Assembly (NCBI GenBank): GCA_022494885.1
Contig: JAGVSM010002381.1
Span: 1-64,000 of the forward strand
Direction of reading: 5' to 3'
DNA: 64,000 nucleotides
Origin: Micrasema longulum
Taxonomy: Eukaryota > Arthropoda > Insecta > Trichoptera > Brachycentridae
Below are positions 55,416 through 64,000 of the stretch, one piece after another. Position 1 is the stretch's first letter; each line of letters begins with the position of its first letter. The translations under genes were made by a program, and so were the position numbers. The notes beneath the pieces were generated by a model that was given only the letters and a program-made list of their open reading frames with translations, did no database searches and was not told the origin of the DNA.

Positions 55416-55629
55416 TAAAAATAAAGTCATCTTTTAACACCATTTAATTTCCGACCAGTTTTCGATCTACAAAAACTCTCTTGATCAAGGTATAATTTAG
55501 AAATGATTATAAATCTTAATTTTACCTCAATTAGAGACTTTGTAAAGCTCCGAAGCCTGTCAGTTATTAAAACAATAATAAATTATTATAAACACGGTGT
55601 TTTTATTTTAATAAAACAAGTGTTTACAA

Positions 55630-56150
55630 ACTAGGAATCACAAGAGACAACCATAATTTTACTGACACAGAACTTTTTCTTAATCTATCGAGTGTTTCAA
55701 AACGTCGATTTGATTTGGATCTTCAAAATAATCGATGGTTTATATGATGTCCTAACTATTCTCTAACAGAAACCTCTTAATGGTCTTTCACGTCGACTCA
55801 GAAATTATGAAATTCTGTTCCTCGGTCATCATAAGTCTAACTATGATTTCCAAGCACCTCTACCCAGAATGATCAGATTTGATAACCAAAATCGGAATCT
55901 GAATTATTTTTATTGTAAATGAAACCTTACTAATTAACTAAAAAAAAATTATACTCAACAATTTTTCTAATATCTAAAATCAACTTGGATCCCGCAATAT
56001 TTGTCTAATGTACCATTTTGTCTTTTGCTTTATCTTTTTCTTTTTATTGTAGCATTTCTAGTTTTCAGTTACTGTGTAATATGATTGCTTTCGTTAAAAT
56101 ACAATATTCAAAATGGACTTTGCCTGTTTAAAATAAAAAAAATAATAAAT
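55630..56150 (+). pseudogene. LINE C-terminus with 3' UTR (LPRM family), copy 2
   Basis: LGITRDNHNFTDTELFLNLS, SVSKRRFDLDL, then after frame shifts LRNYEILFLGHHKSNYDFQA and PLPRMIRFDNQN. It is the same terminal block as at 45395 and starts a little further upstream. The UTR has CAAAATGGACTTTGCCTGTT at 56111, matching the other copy. Several stops; dead. Confidence 0.62.
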
Positions 56151-56565
56151 TAAAATATAATTAATAACTATTAAGTTAGTGCTTCAAATATGAATTGGAA
56201 AAGTTTTTATACATATAACTCGATACAATTTGGTTAAAGAGGCATTTAAACTAGAGAAAGCCATAATAAATACTATTCTTGATATTTTTGGACAAACTTG
56301 CTCATAGGTTTTAGTGTGATAGATTTGAAAACCGAAAAGGAAAGAGCGCAAGTATTAAAAAAAAAATAGGAGCAAAAATTCATAAACATTTCTTGTATAC
56401 CCAAGAACAGGCCATGCCTTTGTGGGATTTTTTGTTCACTATTTTTACAGTTAATATGTATTTCACTTCTATGTAATTATCCTTTATATTTTAAATACTC
56501 TGTTTAACCTCTTATGTATATTGTAAAAAAAAACAAATAAGTTTAAATAAATAAATAAATAAAAT
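56151..56565 (+). repeat. Probable retroelement 3' region ending in (TAAA)n
   Basis: AT-rich text ends TGTATATTGTAAAAAAAAAC and then (TAAA)n at 56544-56562. It has the look of a LINE 3' UTR, but no coding end can be read with confidence. Confidence 0.35.
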
Positions 56566-57039
56566 TATAAAAATACAATTATTTGCGATTAATTTTGTAA
56601 CGCCAGCGTCGTCTGGCGGGAACTAAATTATTAACATTTTACGTGATTTAGGTCAGCTACACATAAAGGAAAGTTATTATAAATATTCCTAAGGAATACA
56701 AACCTCTATTTTTTTTATTCAAAAATATCTATATCTACAAACAATTCACCCAAATAAACGTATACTAATGTCCAAAAATAATGCATTAAAACTGTAGTAG
56801 CACAGCAAACATAACTAACACAACAAACATAATTAAAAACACAAATATTAACAATAAAAGAACGGCCTTGAATTTAGGACTCTTTGGGTGATCAAAGGCA
56901 GAGGATCCAAATACCACCCCCGTAAGGAGATGACAAAACAAGATAACGTCTGCGTTCCGTTCGGAAGGAAGCACAGTCCCAACTGTATCCGCATCCCACA
57001 GGAACGGTTACCTGTCCCACCATATTTAACCCCCCAAGG
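56566..57039. other. No gene seen
   Basis: AT-rich to 56870. The 56880-57170 region is GC-richer and probably belongs to the LINE that follows. Confidence 0.38.
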
Positions 57040-57310
57040 CGTCCGCGCATCTGAGGAGCTCCCAACGCAATACCCAAGTCCGGACAAACCGACGGAAGAG
57101 TGCAAAATTCGTACTGTTGGCCATCAGATCCACATTCTACGCTGGTCGTATGACCCCTGTCAAACCATTTAGTATCTCATCTCTTGCATCATCCAATAGC
57201 ACACAGTGCCACAGGATGTGCTCGGCCGTTTGATGGTCATCTCCGCAAGCGCAGTTCGATACAGGGACAAGTCCAAGCTTATCAATCTTGTCTCTAAACT
57301 CCCCATGTCC
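57040..57310 (-). pseudogene. LINE C-terminal fragment with zinc-knuckle-like motif
   Basis: The reverse strand reads RDKIDKLGLVPVSNCACGDD, then HQTAEHILWHCVLLDDARDE, with spacing C-x-C-x(4)-H-x(4)-H-x(4)-C, then NGLTGVIRPA and a stop. This motif is the known C-terminal end of I/R1-type LINE proteins. The following 3' region (to about 56880) is GC-rich. Confidence 0.62.
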
Positions 57311-57449
57311 CGAAACCTCAACTCAATACCAAAGTATTCCATATTCTCTCCTCTACTCACAGAATAAATAATTAACAGTTTAATCATCAGTAATATTGAT
57401 TCTGTTGGAATGATTCGAAAGTATGTTTCCTTATGGTAATAAGCCATAC

Positions 57450-57620
57450 CCGTACGGATAAAAATCATTCTCGGATTATCAATCACTTTGTTAGCTATAG
57501 TTTACAGCAATACAATGGGCCATAGGTACACAAGTCGAGAATCGCAAGCGAAGCGACAAAACCGTCCGTCACACATCCGATATTTAACCAAAAACCAAAC
57601 CAAAAATCTGCAAAGCTTTT
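57450..57620. repeat. Dispersed repeat shared with 41025-41190
   Basis: CGTACGGATAAAAATCATTC, GGATTATCAATCACTTTGTT and GCAAGCGAAGCGACAAAACC match the other copy. It lies just upstream of the LINE fragment on the reverse strand and could be part of it. Confidence 0.48.
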
Positions 57621-57699
57621 GTTTCATGCAATGGAGCGAAATGCCGTCTCTACAGCGGAAGCGGCTTATTACTCTAAGAATGTTTCTAATACCTGACCT

Positions 57700-58811
57700 T
57701 TAACTCTTCTGAATAATAATATTTTTCCATGACTGGACTGAAAGCCGTGACTGTTAGTAAAACCTTTTTATGTTTTTGCTATATTCGTGTTCCATTATGT
57801 TCCTACTCCGTCCTTTACGTTTTGTTTTTCATCCAATTCCCCTCTTCCGTCTAATCTATTTTATTTAACTAGTCGATCGGCCCCCATCCTACTTGTTCTA
57901 TGTTGATCAATCAACGATAATGAAGGGTATTCGTTTTATGATTATTTTTTATCATCTCAGATGGAAACTTTACGTTGCTTTTACGATAAGAAATTGACGA
58001 TTGTGTGTGCAATAAAATTAGATCGTTAACCTTCTTTTGTTTTCGTCTGTATTGAAAACGTTCTATAATGATAAAAAAATCAAATTAACGATGATTGTTA
58101 TATTTATAACTGGCAGATTTATATCGGAAAGGTTTCAAGTAAAGATTTTTTTTAATTCAATTTATTTTTAACATTTCATTGTATTTTTTTATTTTCAGAC
58201 GTAATTAATGAAATAAAACAAAAAACAGATACCCAAAAATATTGAAACAACAAAAAAACAGACACTACTTATTTTTCATCAATTACATGTAAACACTAAC
58301 TAAATACATATTTATATAAAATGAGCTAAAAAATTATTGAATTGAATAAAATTATTTTTAAAATTGAAAAAAAAATGCGAAGATTGTTGTACGAATTGAC
58401 AGTAAAATAAACATGAATAAAAAACGTATTTCAATTAAATTGACAATAAAAATCAAAAAATTGAAAAAAATTGACAATAAAATTATCAAAATTAAATTAT
58501 TAAAAAAAAAATCACTCAATATAAAACCAATAAAAACAATTAAAATAATACTGATAAAAACAATAAACAAAATATGCATTGAAACAAAACCAGCAATGAA
58601 ACCCATCAAAATTAAATGTAAAGTTTTTTTATATCAATCTTAAAACGTATTCTAAACAATCCAGCGTTAAAAATGTCGATCTCTACGTTTGCAATGTATG
58701 TTTTTTTTATGTAAATATATTAAATATCTTTCCATATACCCATGTACCTATGTTGGCACATTTCCTTATTTTTACTTATTAAGGTATCTTTTAGTTTTTC
58801 TCATGTTATCT
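57700..58811. other. No gene seen; K/I-rich low-complexity DNA at 58330-58640
   Basis: The AT-rich stretch 58330-58640 has degenerate AAAATTGACAATAAAATT repeats, which open frames on both strands (76 and 83 codons) with no believable protein. Confidence 0.5.
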
Positions 58812-58945
58812 TTTATAATATCCCCTCGTACCAGCACTTTTGCTGATTGGGAATATTTCGTACAAATAAGATATGTAATGTAATGTAATATCTAAAGTTA
58901 AAAAACCTTGTATTTTGTCATGAATAAATACATCTAAATCTTTAA
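58812..58945 (+). repeat. 3' end of the 4.1-kb LINE family
   Basis: ATAATATCCCCTCGTACCAG, CTGATTGGGAATATTTCGTA and CCTTGTATTTTGTCATGAAT match 5035-5150. Only the UTR is left. Confidence 0.6.
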
Positions 58946-58974
58946 CTTTTACTAAATGTACACATTTATGCTTC

Positions 58975-59145
58975 ACTTCTTCTTCTTTTTCTTCAACCTT
59001 ATTCTCTCCACTGCTGGTTAAAGGTCTCTTCTAAGCGTCTTCATTCCTTCCTATCACCCGCTTTCATCATCACGTCACCGGTAATAGAGGCAATGTCGTC
59101 GACCCATCTTTTCTGTGGCCTTCCAACACTTCTTATGTTGAGTGT
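58975..59145 (-). pseudogene. RTE-related LINE tail (36.8-kb family)
   Basis: On the + strand: TTCTTCTTTTTCTTCAACCT (reversed GAA tail), TTATTCTCTCCACTGCTGGT, CACCGGTAATAGAGGCAATG and CCATCTTTTCTGTGGCCTTC, the inverse of 37040-37185. Confidence 0.6.
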
Positions 59146-59588
59146 GTATAAAAGGGTACTGGGATCTCTTTTTTAAATGTCCGGAAAACTCACAGACTTG
59201 AACCCGTGACGGCACGGGTGGTGTAATTTCAAAATTACAAATCTTGAAAGAAATCATGGCAATGATAATACGATGCACAAAAAAGCTCAGTTTGATGGTT
59301 CAAAACAAATAAAATAATAAAAAGAAACCGTCTTGTTACAACAAAATGTTACCAATACTTTTCGTGTTAACTTTTGTTCATAGATGGCAGTAATAGTCGT
59401 CGCATTGGTTTCCGTAACACCTAAGTTTCGATATTTTACTTTGGTGTATTTTTTCTTACAGACAAAATGTATAAAGTTTGTTTCTAAAAGTAACAAAAGT
59501 TTTTGTACTGTGTAGCTTAATTTACTATAAAAAACAGTAATGATTTGGAATACAATAATTGTTGTATTTTGGAAATTATAGATATTAT
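59146..59588. other. No gene seen
   Basis: Nothing recognisable. Confidence 0.42.
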
Positions 59589-59775
59589 TTACAACAGATG
59601 GAGAACATTTTAGAGAAGACGGTGGTTTATGTAGTCACTTTAAATACTGTGTAACATTCACTATTCTGTCATTGTTTGAACATTCATATGTCTTTAATTT
59701 TTGCGAAGTTAAAGGCTGGAACGCTAATTTATGTGAGCGAGATTCATCTGACTGAATAATTTTACCTGCACACTC
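59589..59775. mobile_element. MITE-1 copy (arm plus interior)
   Basis: ACAACAGATGGAGAACATTT, CTGTGTAACATTCACTATTC, GCGAAGTTAAAGGCTGGAAC and GAGATTCATCTGACTGAATA, in family order and in the orientation opposite to the 60.1-kb copy's interior. Confidence 0.52.
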
Positions 59776-59984
59776 GGCAACGCTTAAAAATATATTTACT
59801 GCTACTACTATTTTTTTAAGCATAATATCGCCATATAATTATATTTTTTATTGAAAACATTTTACAATGAAATTATGTGCGAGAATTAGAGCCAATTTTA
59901 TAAAATAATGTTTAGTAAAAACGTGCAATGAATAAATTCAGAGTTTTTTTTTGTAATTCACTTTGCCAAAACTAAAAAAAAAGA

Positions 59985-60080
59985 TTTATCGTATTATAAG
60001 CGCTATGATTTTTCTATGACATTTAAAACGTGAATTCCGTACGCATGATAAAAACGGCTTCCCGGAAACCGGAAATATTA
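59985..60080. repeat. Short repeat shared with 13565-13695
   Basis: ATTATAAGCGCTATGATTTT and TTCCCGGAAACCGGAAATAT match the other copy. Confidence 0.4.
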
Positions 60081-60107
60081 ATATTAATATAATAATTATT
60101 AACATAT

Positions 60108-60455
60108 TACAACAGAGATGAAGAACATGTAAGGGAAGGGAATGTAGAAGTCTAGGCATCCACAGGGCTTATGACCTGTCATTTGCTGGTTTAGTAGGTC
60201 CAAGAAGAAGTATTAAAATTAATAAATATTTATTGGCGTAGCCTAGTATGTGGGTGAGATGGTTCAATCATATGAATCTCACCCGCAACAATAAAGGTTT
60301 CCGCTCTTTAACTTCACAAACGTCAACAGATGGATGAATCGAAGGAATATAGATGTTTAAATATAGGCGGAATGGTGAATGTTACACAGTGTGTAAAGTG
60401 GCCACTTAAACCAGTCATGCAGTCCGTGTCTACAAAAATTTGGACCAACTTAAAA
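60108..60455. mobile_element. MITE-1 copy with short left arm and complete right part
   Basis: ACAACAGAGATGAAGAACAT, GCATCCACAGGGCTTATGAC, then the interior (AATCTCACCCGCAACAATAA), CGTCAACAGATGGATGAATC and the start of the inverted right arm (AAGTGGCCACTTAAACCAGT). It ends with TACAAAAATTTGGACCAACT, the sequence that follows the family elsewhere. Confidence 0.58.
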
Positions 60456-61138
60456 CATCGTTGTCATTAAAAATTGACTGGCTGTTCTAGAACTTGTGAT
60501 GTTTTTTATATTTATTTTTCTTAATAATACTTTTTTTATGCAATTTTAAAAGACTTCGTCGAAAAATTTAGTGCTATAATTTTTGCTGTGGGTAAGAATA
60601 AATTCGTTGTACTAAGTTTTCTGTGGCTTTGAACGTCTTTATTGCTCAAAAAATACAAAATACATTTCGTGAGCAAAATGTAGATTTATTTTTACGAAAA
60701 CATGTTTTTTTTTGATACAACTGGCCATCAAACGGTTAAAATTATCATTAAAGATAATCTACGGAGTACATTCATGAATGGAAATAAGTGGCATTAAAAA
60801 AAGTATGCATGGAATGGTTTTGTGATGGTTGTAGATGCATTTGTGTGTGTGGTGTGGTATACGTCAGTTGTGAATGTGTGAGGAGGTATAAGTGCTATCT
60901 ACGCCATGCTGAAAAAATAAAAAATGGCCGAAGGAAAAGGGGAAGTAAATTGAGCGAGACGGACGCCGACTAGGAAGACAGAGATGCAAAATACAGCTGA
61001 CGCATTCGAATAATGCGTTAGACAGAGAAAAAAATAAAGAGACGAGACGTATCCCTAGATAATGAATCAAATAACAATATTTAGTTTATTTAAACCTGAG
61101 TGAAAAACTCAAATTAATTTAACAGCCAAGAAAATATA
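60456..61138. other. No gene seen
   Basis: The 61-codon frame at 60788-60973 (Cys-rich start, then lysine-rich) lies in a GT-rich stretch and has no recognised domain. I do not call it. Confidence 0.38.
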
Positions 61139-61777
61139 CAGCCGTGCTAGGTTGTTCCTTTTTGTAAAGTTGTCCCGTTTTCCCCTAACGTCTGCTAAGC
61201 GCGATCGGCGTCTAGCTCTGGACGTGGTGGGGGGAACGCAGCGGGGCGCCGTCGGATTTTCCGCCATCCGCCAGTCAGGGAGAGACCACGAGCGGAGTTG
61301 GTGCAGCTGTACTCCGAACGCTCTACGCCGTGTATACCGTGACATAGTATAGCCGTGTGTAATAGAAACAGCTGATTGGCATACATGCGGCTGGTGACGT
61401 AAGCCAACATACGGGAGACCGTCAATACACTCCCGACCGCCGCACAGTGCGGGTCTGCGGTCCCCACGGTGGACTAATCTCGCGAACGTTTCTACCATTT
61501 AGTCACTTTCTCGTGATTTGATACGCGACGAGCGCTTTATGTTGGATTTAAGTGTTTTACTGGAGTGCCTACCGCTTACTAGGAATATAAGTGACGACCG
61601 AAGTGAGAATACCCGAAGTGCCATAAGATTTTTTAAAACCATTTTCTGCGTTTATTTTTTAATACAGCGTAAATAATTAGGAAGTTCTACAGTGTTCGTG
61701 GGAAGTTATATCTATTCCACAGTGCGGGGATCGAAGCTTTCCTCGGATCGAAGGGAGTCTCAGTTCGGGGGGTCTCT
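61139..61777 (+). promoter_or_regulatory. GC-rich upstream region and putative leader of the 62-kb gene
   Basis: GC content rises abruptly near 61190 and stays high to about 61500, falls in 61540-61690, then rises again. This is what a promoter and leader region in an AT-rich insect genome looks like, but no start site can be fixed. A TCAGTT (61760-61765) could be an initiator. TTTATTTTTTAATACAG at about 61651-61667 resembles a 3' splice site, so part of this may be intron. A 129-codon reverse frame (61109-61498) is probably chance. Confidence 0.4.
61539..61676 (+). CDS. Possible upstream ORF, 45 codons
   Basis: ATG at 61539 opens a 45-codon frame ending in TAA at 61674-61676. It lies in the AT-rich interval and would be removed if the splice acceptor-like sequence at 61667 is used. 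Evidence is only the open frame. Confidence 0.15.
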   Translation: MLDLSVLLECLPLTRNISDDRSENTRSAIRFFKTIFCVYFLIQRK

Positions 61778-61945
61778 ATGGTGACAGTTTCGTCATCCCT
61801 CGCCAGTGTCGGCCCCTCGCGCTTCCATCGGATACGATACACTCTCGGGTGCCGAGCGCGCTCCCCGTCAGCGAGTGCTCCGCCGTCGGGTCGGGCGCTG
61901 GATTACCGACCCTCGGTAGAAGGTAGTGTCGCGCGGTGCAAATAA
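61778..61945 (+). CDS. Possible upstream ORF, 55 codons
   Basis: ATG 61778, stop TAA 61943-61945, in the GC-rich leader 111 bases before the main start. The product (serine/arginine-rich, no domain) does not resemble a known protein. If the transcript begins upstream of 61778, this frame would be met by ribosomes before the main one. The start context CTCTATGG has G at +4 but no purine at -3, so it is moderate. Confidence 0.3.
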   Translation: MVTVSSSLASVGPSRFHRIRYTLGCRARSPSASAPPSGRALDYRPSVEGSVARCK

Positions 61946-61972
61946 GAAGTGTCTTTCCGGTTTCGAGTTTCG

Positions 61973-61990
61973 ATGCTGTTTATCCAGTAA
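61973..61990 (+). CDS. Minimal upstream ORF, 5 codons
   Basis: ATG CTG TTT ATC CAG then TAA. Its only expected role would be to slow or divert scanning ribosomes. Confidence 0.25.
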   Translation: MLFIQ

Positions 61991-62031
61991 TCGGAGAGTG
62001 CGCGCGAAGCAGAAGGGTCTCCCCGTCACAG

Positions 62032-62055
62032 ATGCGCGTGTGTCCCGCGGCGTGA
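62032..62055 (+). CDS. Upstream ORF ending one base before the main start
   Basis: ATG at 62032 opens seven codons (MRVCPAA) and stops with TGA at 62053-62055. The main ATG begins at 62057, so a ribosome finishing this frame is released one base from the true start. Such spacing is known to allow reinitiation or to repress the main frame. It depends on this part of the leader being exonic, which the lack of an intervening splice signal supports. Confidence 0.35.
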   Translation: MRVCPAA

Positions 62056-62056
62056 G

Positions 62057-62863
62057 ATGGCTCTGGCCGCCGAGTGCTACATGCCCCAGCTGGGCTGCGA
62101 GGCGCTGTACCCCGGGGCGGGGGCGCGCCTGCCCCACCACACCCCTCCGCCGCACCAGCTGACCACCCCGCCCGCCCCCAAGGACTATTCCATCCCGCTG
62201 CACGTGGACTGCAGCGTGGAGTACGAGCTGCCCGACTGCGCCAAACCTCCCCAGGGCGTGAAGATCGAGCCTCTGCTCATGATCCACCCGGCGCACTTCC
62301 GCAGGCTGGACAGCCTGAGGCGCTGCCCGTTCGTGAACAACCTGCCGGCGGCGTCCGGGGGCGCGCGCGCCCCGTACGAGCTGCCCCCGAGCCGGCCCCG
62401 CGGCCAGCCTCGCGCACTCCCCAAGGAGGCCGCCGTCGCCGCCGCCGTGCCGCAGCCGGAGCGCTGGACGCACGCGGCCAAGAACCACTGCTGCAAGGGC
62501 GCGGTGCAGTACGGCCAGGCCGGCTACCGGCTGCCCGACGCGCCCGACCCGTACTGGGGCGCGTGCGGGGGGCCGGCGGCGCTGGCCCCCGCGGAGCCCT
62601 ACGCCCCCAAGGAGGGCGACACGCTGGAGAACAGCTTCGGCAAGTGTCCCCAGCAGAAGTACCGCTCCGCCCGGCACAAGACTCACCCCTACGTGATGGA
62701 CCCCAGCGTTCTAGCCAGCGCCAGCGGCCACACGGCGCTAGCTCAAAACTGTGATAAAACTTTGGAACTGTTACAGGGTAATCGGTTAATTTCTCCGTTT
62801 CACGCCAAAATGTTTAGCGGGGAAAGCGTCTATCAGAATTATCCAATTGTGATGTATAAATAG
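62057..62863 (+). CDS. Unrecognised 268-residue protein, single coding exon
   Basis: This is the only convincing host gene here. The frame is uninterrupted for 268 codons, with nearly all third positions G or C until codon 228 and a good start context (G at -3 and G at +4). I do not recognise the family. The protein starts MALAAECYMPQLGCEALYPG and has a proline/histidine-rich N-terminus (24-41), a block DYSIPLHVDCSVEYELPDCA (43-62), and VKIEP at 68-72, which fits the sumoylation consensus psi-K-x-E. Then come MIHPAHFRRLDSLRRCPFVN (75-94), an Ala/Pro/Arg-rich low-complexity middle (98-135), a Cys pair (145-146) and a basic patch KYRSARHKTH (201-210). Ten cysteines, no signal peptide, no membrane segment. 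A nuclear or cytosolic regulator is a guess. The last 40 codons are much less GC-biased. Confidence 0.82.
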   Translation: MALAAECYMPQLGCEALYPGAGARLPHHTPPPHQLTTPPAPKDYSIPLHVDCSVEYELPDCAKPPQGVKIEPLLMIHPAHFRRLDSLRRCPFVNNLPAASGGARAPYELPPSRPRGQPRALPKEAAVAAAVPQPERWTHAAKNHCCKGAVQYGQAGYRLPDAPDPYWGACGGPAALAPAEPYAPKEGDTLENSFGKCPQQKYRSARHKTHPYVMDPSVLASASGHTALAQNCDKTLELLQGNRLISPFHAKMFSGESVYQNYPIVMYK

Positions 62864-62883
62864 TATAACCGTATCGAATAGAC

Positions 62884-62889
62884 AATAAA
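62884..62889 (+). terminator. Polyadenylation signal AATAAA
   Basis: AATAAA lies 21 bases after the stop codon of the 268-codon gene. If used, the 3' UTR would be very short. Many AATAAA strings occur by chance in this AT-rich DNA, so use is unproven; longer UTRs are possible. Confidence 0.4.
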
Positions 62890-64000
62890 TAATGTACCGC
62901 CCGCACCCGCCGGGACCACCAGCTGTACCGTGAGGTCCGGTGGGCCACCGCGGGAGGCAGAGTACTGTAGTAGATTTGACTGACGCCCGGAAAAGATCTC
63001 AAAAGACCGGCATCGTCTCATCGCCCCCGACTTATCGCGATATCGCGTATCTGTGTAGGTTTTGTGGTCGCCTATCCACCATCCACCGGATGAGCCTTTC
63101 TATTTAGTTGCAGTTCGAACGGAAACGCCGTAATATGCTTATAAACACCCATTTAAACATTGATCTATGCCAACAACTCCGCCATATTCGTACTTCATGA
63201 GGATTATTACGACGGAAGATAGAATACATACATACATACATAGTTACATATACTTATTGCTACGTGAAATATATATATATATAATTTATGATTTACGAGA
63301 ATGTAAATCCCGTGATCTTTCAAAATTATGTAGTTATTTTAGATTTAAAACTTAAGACATGCAAACTGATAACAATAATTATTAATCTTTGTATATGCGC
63401 AAATAAGTCTTCATAATATGCAATATAACAATATATGTTAGTACCTAGTATTTTTTATTGAAATATTTAATTATAATGTTCAGTATCATTAGTAATATTT
63501 CTAATGACAAATGTTTTTTTCACGTATGTTCTAAAAAACCCAAAGAAAAAAGGGTTGCAATTACTTGATTGTTTTTTTTCTCTGTTAACAATGAATTCTG
63601 TATTTCGTCTGTTTCTATTTGTGTATGCACACTTAAACTTTTTCCTTATCATTACTCATGAGCGCAATTAAAGTATTTCAAGTAACAATAATACGTTTAT
63701 AATAAGAGCGTGTTCACGTTTCACGAGTAAAGTAATTTCAACTGTAGCCTCGAGAACTACAGAATACATTCTTCGGTCTCTACTTCTACCGAACCATTAT
63801 TCGTCAGAGATACGATCTCAGATCGGACTAGACTGCTATTCGACTGACTTTGATGTTCAGTGGGTAGATAATAGTAATAGCCACACAGTCCATTCTTCCC
63901 GAAGCTTTTTCTTTTTGTTTTCAAATTCTTCGTGCTAGCGATTAAATAATAAATAATTATAATTCTTTCCCGGCTGGACTTCGGACGTTATTGTGCATTG
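62890..64000. other. No further gene seen; possible long 3' UTR
   Basis: GC-rich for about 200 bases after the gene, then AT-rich with small CATACATACATA repeats (63227-63242). 63720-63900 is again less AT-rich. I see no coding frame with support. It could be 3' UTR, intergenic or the start of the next intron. Confidence 0.4.

Noticed and set aside
58358..58643. Two overlapping open frames (76 and 83 codons)
   Set aside because: Low-complexity A-rich/T-rich DNA giving Lys/Ile or Phe/Ile runs.
1..60700. A multi-gene novel defence or biosynthetic system
   Set aside because: I looked for clusters of intact frames and found none; the region is transposon debris.
60788..60973. Cys-rich 61-codon frame (CDGCRCICVCGVV)
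   Set aside because: Arises from a TGTGTG-rich stretch. No signal peptide followed by a spaced cysteine pattern.
61109..61498. 129-codon reverse frame upstream of the gene
   Set aside because: Lies in the GC-rich leader or promoter region. No domain, and overlapping frames exist on both strands.
61868..62686. 272-codon open frame on the reverse strand over the gene
   Set aside because: It overlaps the forward 268-codon gene. Its length follows from the high GC and few stops in antisense frames; composition (Arg/Ala/Gly/Val-rich) is that of an antisense shadow.
62074..62754. 226-codon forward frame in a second phase
   Set aside because: Also a shadow of the GC-rich gene. The amino-acid make-up is skewed to Ala/Arg/Pro/Gly and GC3 bias is not in this phase.

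Overview
This looks like AT-rich animal nuclear DNA, most likely from an insect and probably a moth or butterfly (Lepidoptera). The lineage is inferred from repeat families whose remnants I recognise: an RTE-type LINE ending in TTAG repeats, a Helitron with a CTAG-T end, mariner, Penelope-like and tRNA-SINE sequences. I identify no species. There are no bacterial operons, no CRISPR array and no rRNA or true tRNA genes.

About the first 60.7 kb hold no host gene that I can recognise. They are a graveyard of transposable elements. The main residents are: (1) 3'-end fragments of at least ten LINE families, including two nearly identical RTE-like insertions in opposite orientation (12123-12817 and 14589-15473), each with a visible target-site duplication; (2) a degraded Penelope-like element (31.8-32.6 kb) with a GIY-YIG-type domain, plus related inverted repeats carrying hammerhead-like motifs; (3) a long-inverted-repeat MITE family, here called MITE-1, with about a dozen full or partial copies; (4) a Helitron-like element ending at 6249 and a diverged second copy; (5) mariner remnants; (6) two tRNA-derived SINE families; (7) foldback elements at 26.1-27.0, 44.1-44.3 and 54.9-55.4 kb and a 1-kb terminal-inverted-repeat element at 39.0-40.0 kb; (8) a 33-bp minisatellite at 49.8-50.2 kb and a (TA)n tract at 36.1 kb. 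Several elements are nested, and in two cases an uninterrupted copy elsewhere in the window shows the empty site.

The right edge is different. From about 61.1 kb GC content rises sharply, and an uninterrupted 268-codon frame (62057-62863, + strand) has very strong third-position G/C bias and a good start context. This is the one convincing host gene. I do not recognise its family. Its leader, if unspliced, carries several short upstream reading frames, the last of which ends one base before the main start codon. A polyadenylation signal lies 21 bases past the stop codon. The picture is a compact GC-rich single-exon gene (or terminal coding exon) beside a long transposon-filled intergenic or intronic stretch.

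I found no gene cluster that works together as a novel system. The observations most worth a second look are the upstream-frame arrangement of the host gene, the hammerhead-like motifs, the near-identical RTE pair, the inverted mariner fragments and the MITE-1 family.
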